Origin: Bacteroidales bacterium UBA1757
GTDB taxonomy: Bacteria > Bacteroidota > Bacteroidia > Bacteroidales > UBA1402
Assembly (NCBI GenBank): GCA_002315625.1
Contig: DCHH01000006.1
Location: forward strand, 1 to 7,537
Reading direction: 5' to 3'
DNA: 7,537 bases
A program made the position numbers and the translations under genes. Of the stretch, positions 6,801 to 7,537 are shown one piece after another. Under the pieces are notes generated by a model. It was not told where the DNA came from. It saw only the letters and a list, made by a program, of their open reading frames with translations, and made no database searches. Each line of letters starts with the position of its first letter. Position 1 is the stretch's first letter.

Positions 6801-7074
6801 CCCGTTGCCCGGCAGCAATCGGAGCCATGGAAAAATCCTTGACATACATAGCCGTACCATGCAGATTGCCATGAGTCAGCTGCCTGTATCCGTAATAATC
6901 GTCCCAATTATGAGGCACACAAACCGTCAAAGTATCCTCAGGCACCCCTGCCATCGAAACAGCCGAAACCATCCAAGTGTGCCACCCTTCATCCAGCCTG
7001 ACCGTCTCCCGTGCCACTGCCGGCATCAAAGCAATCAGCGCAACCGCCACCAAAAACACCTTAATAAATCTCAT
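3880..7074 (-). CDS. Exported GH2 glycoside hydrolase with malectin domain
   Basis: Starting at the ATG at 7074-7072, the product is 1064 residues. MRFIKVFLVAVALIALMPAVA is a clear Sec signal peptide with an AVA cleavage site and no lipobox cysteine, so the enzyme is probably soluble in the periplasm. An upstream ATG at 7104 would add ten residues and spoil this signal. Order of domains: GH2 sugar-binding jelly roll (about 30-180, with EWGFSEGSQPLGIFRPV), Ig-like domain (185-290), TIM barrel (293-590), DUF4982-like beta domain (600-670), malectin-like domain (702-868, YRINCGGDDCTDTYGKLW), then a C-terminal beta-rich, CBM-like module (about 930-1064). The acid/base is Glu413 in LWGLQNE and the likely nucleophile is Glu483 in NGEYGAW, so it should be active. 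The barrel resembles beta-galactosidase/beta-glucuronidase-like retaining enzymes, but the substrate is not readable. The start overlaps the peptidase stop by 14 bp. No SusC/SusD pair is in the window. Confidence 0.93.
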   Translation of the reverse strand: MRFIKVFLVAVALIALMPAVARETVRLDEGWHTWMVSAVSMAGVPEDTLTVCVPHNWDDYYGYRQLTHGNLHGTAMYVKDFSMAPIAAGQRAFLRFEGVGTYASIRLNGKDLGRHLGGRVSFTVDITEAVQTENILEVKCEHPDMICDMPDVCGGCSSEWGFSEGSQPLGIFRPVTLEITPDVRIEPFGVHVWHNEAADTLFIETEIRNYSSRLQQVTLYQTCDGLSDDWKSLTADIQPFQTVVIKEKHPLNAPLLWSHDDPFLYELQSSVTVSGQKDFLATTFGIRTLSWPVLRKDGDGRFFLNGEPFFINGTCDYEHILGGSHAFSDDQVRARVRSITDAGFNAFRDAHQPHNLLFQQLWDEQGILFWTQFSAHIWYDTPEFRENFKTQLRQWVKERRNCPSVVLWGLQNESVLPEDFARECCEIIREMDPTAATMRPITTCNGGVGTDWNVVQNWSGTYGGNLQAYGHELSQPSQLLNGEYGAWRTFGLHEAPGEFVEKGAYTEERFAQLLETKVRLAEAARDSVCGQFQWAYVSHDNPGRQQPEEAYRIIDRVGPVNYKGLLTPWEEPTDAWYMYQANYTLPEEMPMVHIVSHNWPQRFATMLDNADIEVYTNCDSVKLYNDIDNLLLGTEVNSRVKGTHLYFKDKRISYNLLYAVAYYGGVPVATDLIRYQGLPESPGMGKLKTVTRKTDPLRPAKGVHYVYRINCGGDDCTDTYGKLWKQDNLMVSHSWAQDFPGMNPYQASQRVVSDPICNTLNEQLVSTFRYGRQRLDYRFPLPDGEYRVELFFVEPWHTADGMRLFDVRINDSVYLHRLDIHAEAGHDRVLKKVIENVRVTSGQMALDFPEVDAGQAIVSAIAIAAYDRRLAKGCESYCRSVEPSAYKVTKVPGAIDYAEKYVWNWSWAAADTAVAEKLPAEMMPEDVNPHPSVNYLAVKAGYTGNCEVRTERKKECLVFGAAEAGNAGAGSQSVTWTFQTGLAQIYALRFNYRNLSGKDIRVRMTLRATDQREIRSAELTFSPNDRGWKVLSTTTGTYINAGTYYLTISAEDMEGMQIESLDVQ

Positions 7075-7537
7075 AAAACCAAGCAATAGCCTCCATTCCC
7101 GCAAAGAACTGACTCAACAAATAACTTTCATTAGGAGAATGAATGGTATCCCTTTCCAGTCCAAACCCCATAAGGAGCGGATCAATTCCAAGAATCTGCT
7201 GCATGTCAGCCAGAACGGCAATGCTCCCGCCCCCACGGCTAGGGACTGGTTCAATGCCATATACCCGCGTCATGGCCTCGGAAGCCGCCTTGTAAGCCCG
7301 AGAACTGATAGGAATAAGGAATCCCTCCCCACCCTCGCAGGCCGTCACTTCCAGATGCACCTCCTTAGGAGCCAGCTGTTTGAAATATTCAGTAAAACGT
7401 CTGGTTATATCCTTACTCTTCTGGTTGGGAACCAGTCGCATGGAAATCTTTGCGTGGGCCTCCGAAGGCAAAACCGTCTTTGCACCGACTCCCGTATATC
7501 CGCCCCAGATACCGCACACATCCAGACACGGCCTGAT
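7061..7537 (-). CDS. M20-family metallopeptidase (dipeptidase-like), C-terminal part
   Basis: The minus-strand frame is open to the right edge, giving the last 158 residues of a protein normally about 450 long; its start lies outside the window. An apparent GTG start at 7519 is internal, since the frame continues upstream of it (IRPCLDV). The piece covers the end of the dimerisation/lid domain (SEAHAKISMRLVPNQ) and the C-terminal half of the catalytic domain. PSRGGGSIAVLADM is the conserved glycine-rich loop. IHSPNE (codons at 7127-7144) contains the last zinc-ligand histidine of the family. Similarity is to the CNDP/PepV/ArgE group, most like CNDP2-type dipeptidases that hydrolyse dipeptides in the cytoplasm. 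The other metal ligands are in the missing half, so activity cannot be confirmed here. The stop overlaps the GH2 start region, which suggests co-transcription, although the two proteins probably act in different compartments. Confidence 0.92.
   Translation of the reverse strand: MRPCLDVCGIWGGYTGVGAKTVLPSEAHAKISMRLVPNQKSKDITRRFTEYFKQLAPKEVHLEVTACEGGEGFLIPISSRAYKAASEAMTRVYGIEPVPSRGGGSIAVLADMQQILGIDPLLMGFGLERDTIHSPNESYLLSQFFAGMEAIAWFYEIY

Noticed and set aside
6328..7089. Plus-strand open frame of 253 codons
   Set aside because: It is antisense to the GH2 N-terminal region; the translation is rich in His, Arg and Ser with no domain pattern.

Overview
The window reads as a piece of a Bacteroidales chromosome (Bacteroides/Phocaeicola/Prevotella type). 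The signs are a GH2 hydrolase carrying a malectin domain and a plain Sec signal peptide, Bacteroidota-type promoters (TAnnTTTG at -7, best seen upstream of gapA), AT-rich leaders without a Shine-Dalgarno sequence, and a GAPDH and ProC of the type seen in this group. No species can be fixed from the sequence alone.

All six genes lie on the minus strand, so transcription runs from right to left. In that order: (1) the 3' part of an M20-family metallopeptidase, cut by the right edge; (2) a large exported GH2 glycoside hydrolase with a malectin module and an extra C-terminal beta-rich module, whose start overlaps the peptidase stop; (3) a ~220-bp GC-rich, structured non-coding gap with 33-bp tandem repeats and several hairpins; (4) a sugar-nucleotidyltransferase-like protein; (5) proC, only 3 nt after it; (6) a short gap with a good gapA promoter and two perfect palindromes; (7) gapA (glycolytic GAPDH); (8) a strong intrinsic terminator; (9) a promoter candidate and the 5' part of a type IIG-like restriction-modification enzyme, cut by the left edge. 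This last gene is missed by a simple start-to-stop ORF scan because its stop lies outside the window.

The layout is mostly housekeeping: glycolysis, proline synthesis, peptide turnover, nucleotide-sugar chemistry and glycan breakdown. An accessory defence-type gene sits at the left end. The peptidase-GH2 pair and the nucleotidyltransferase-proC pair look co-transcribed; gapA appears to be its own unit, bounded by its own promoter and terminator. No rRNA, tRNA, CRISPR array, transposase or complete mobile element was seen. The parts least explained by known genes are the structured repeat gap at about 3663-3870 and the palindromes in front of gapA. I found no clear sign of a wholly new system.
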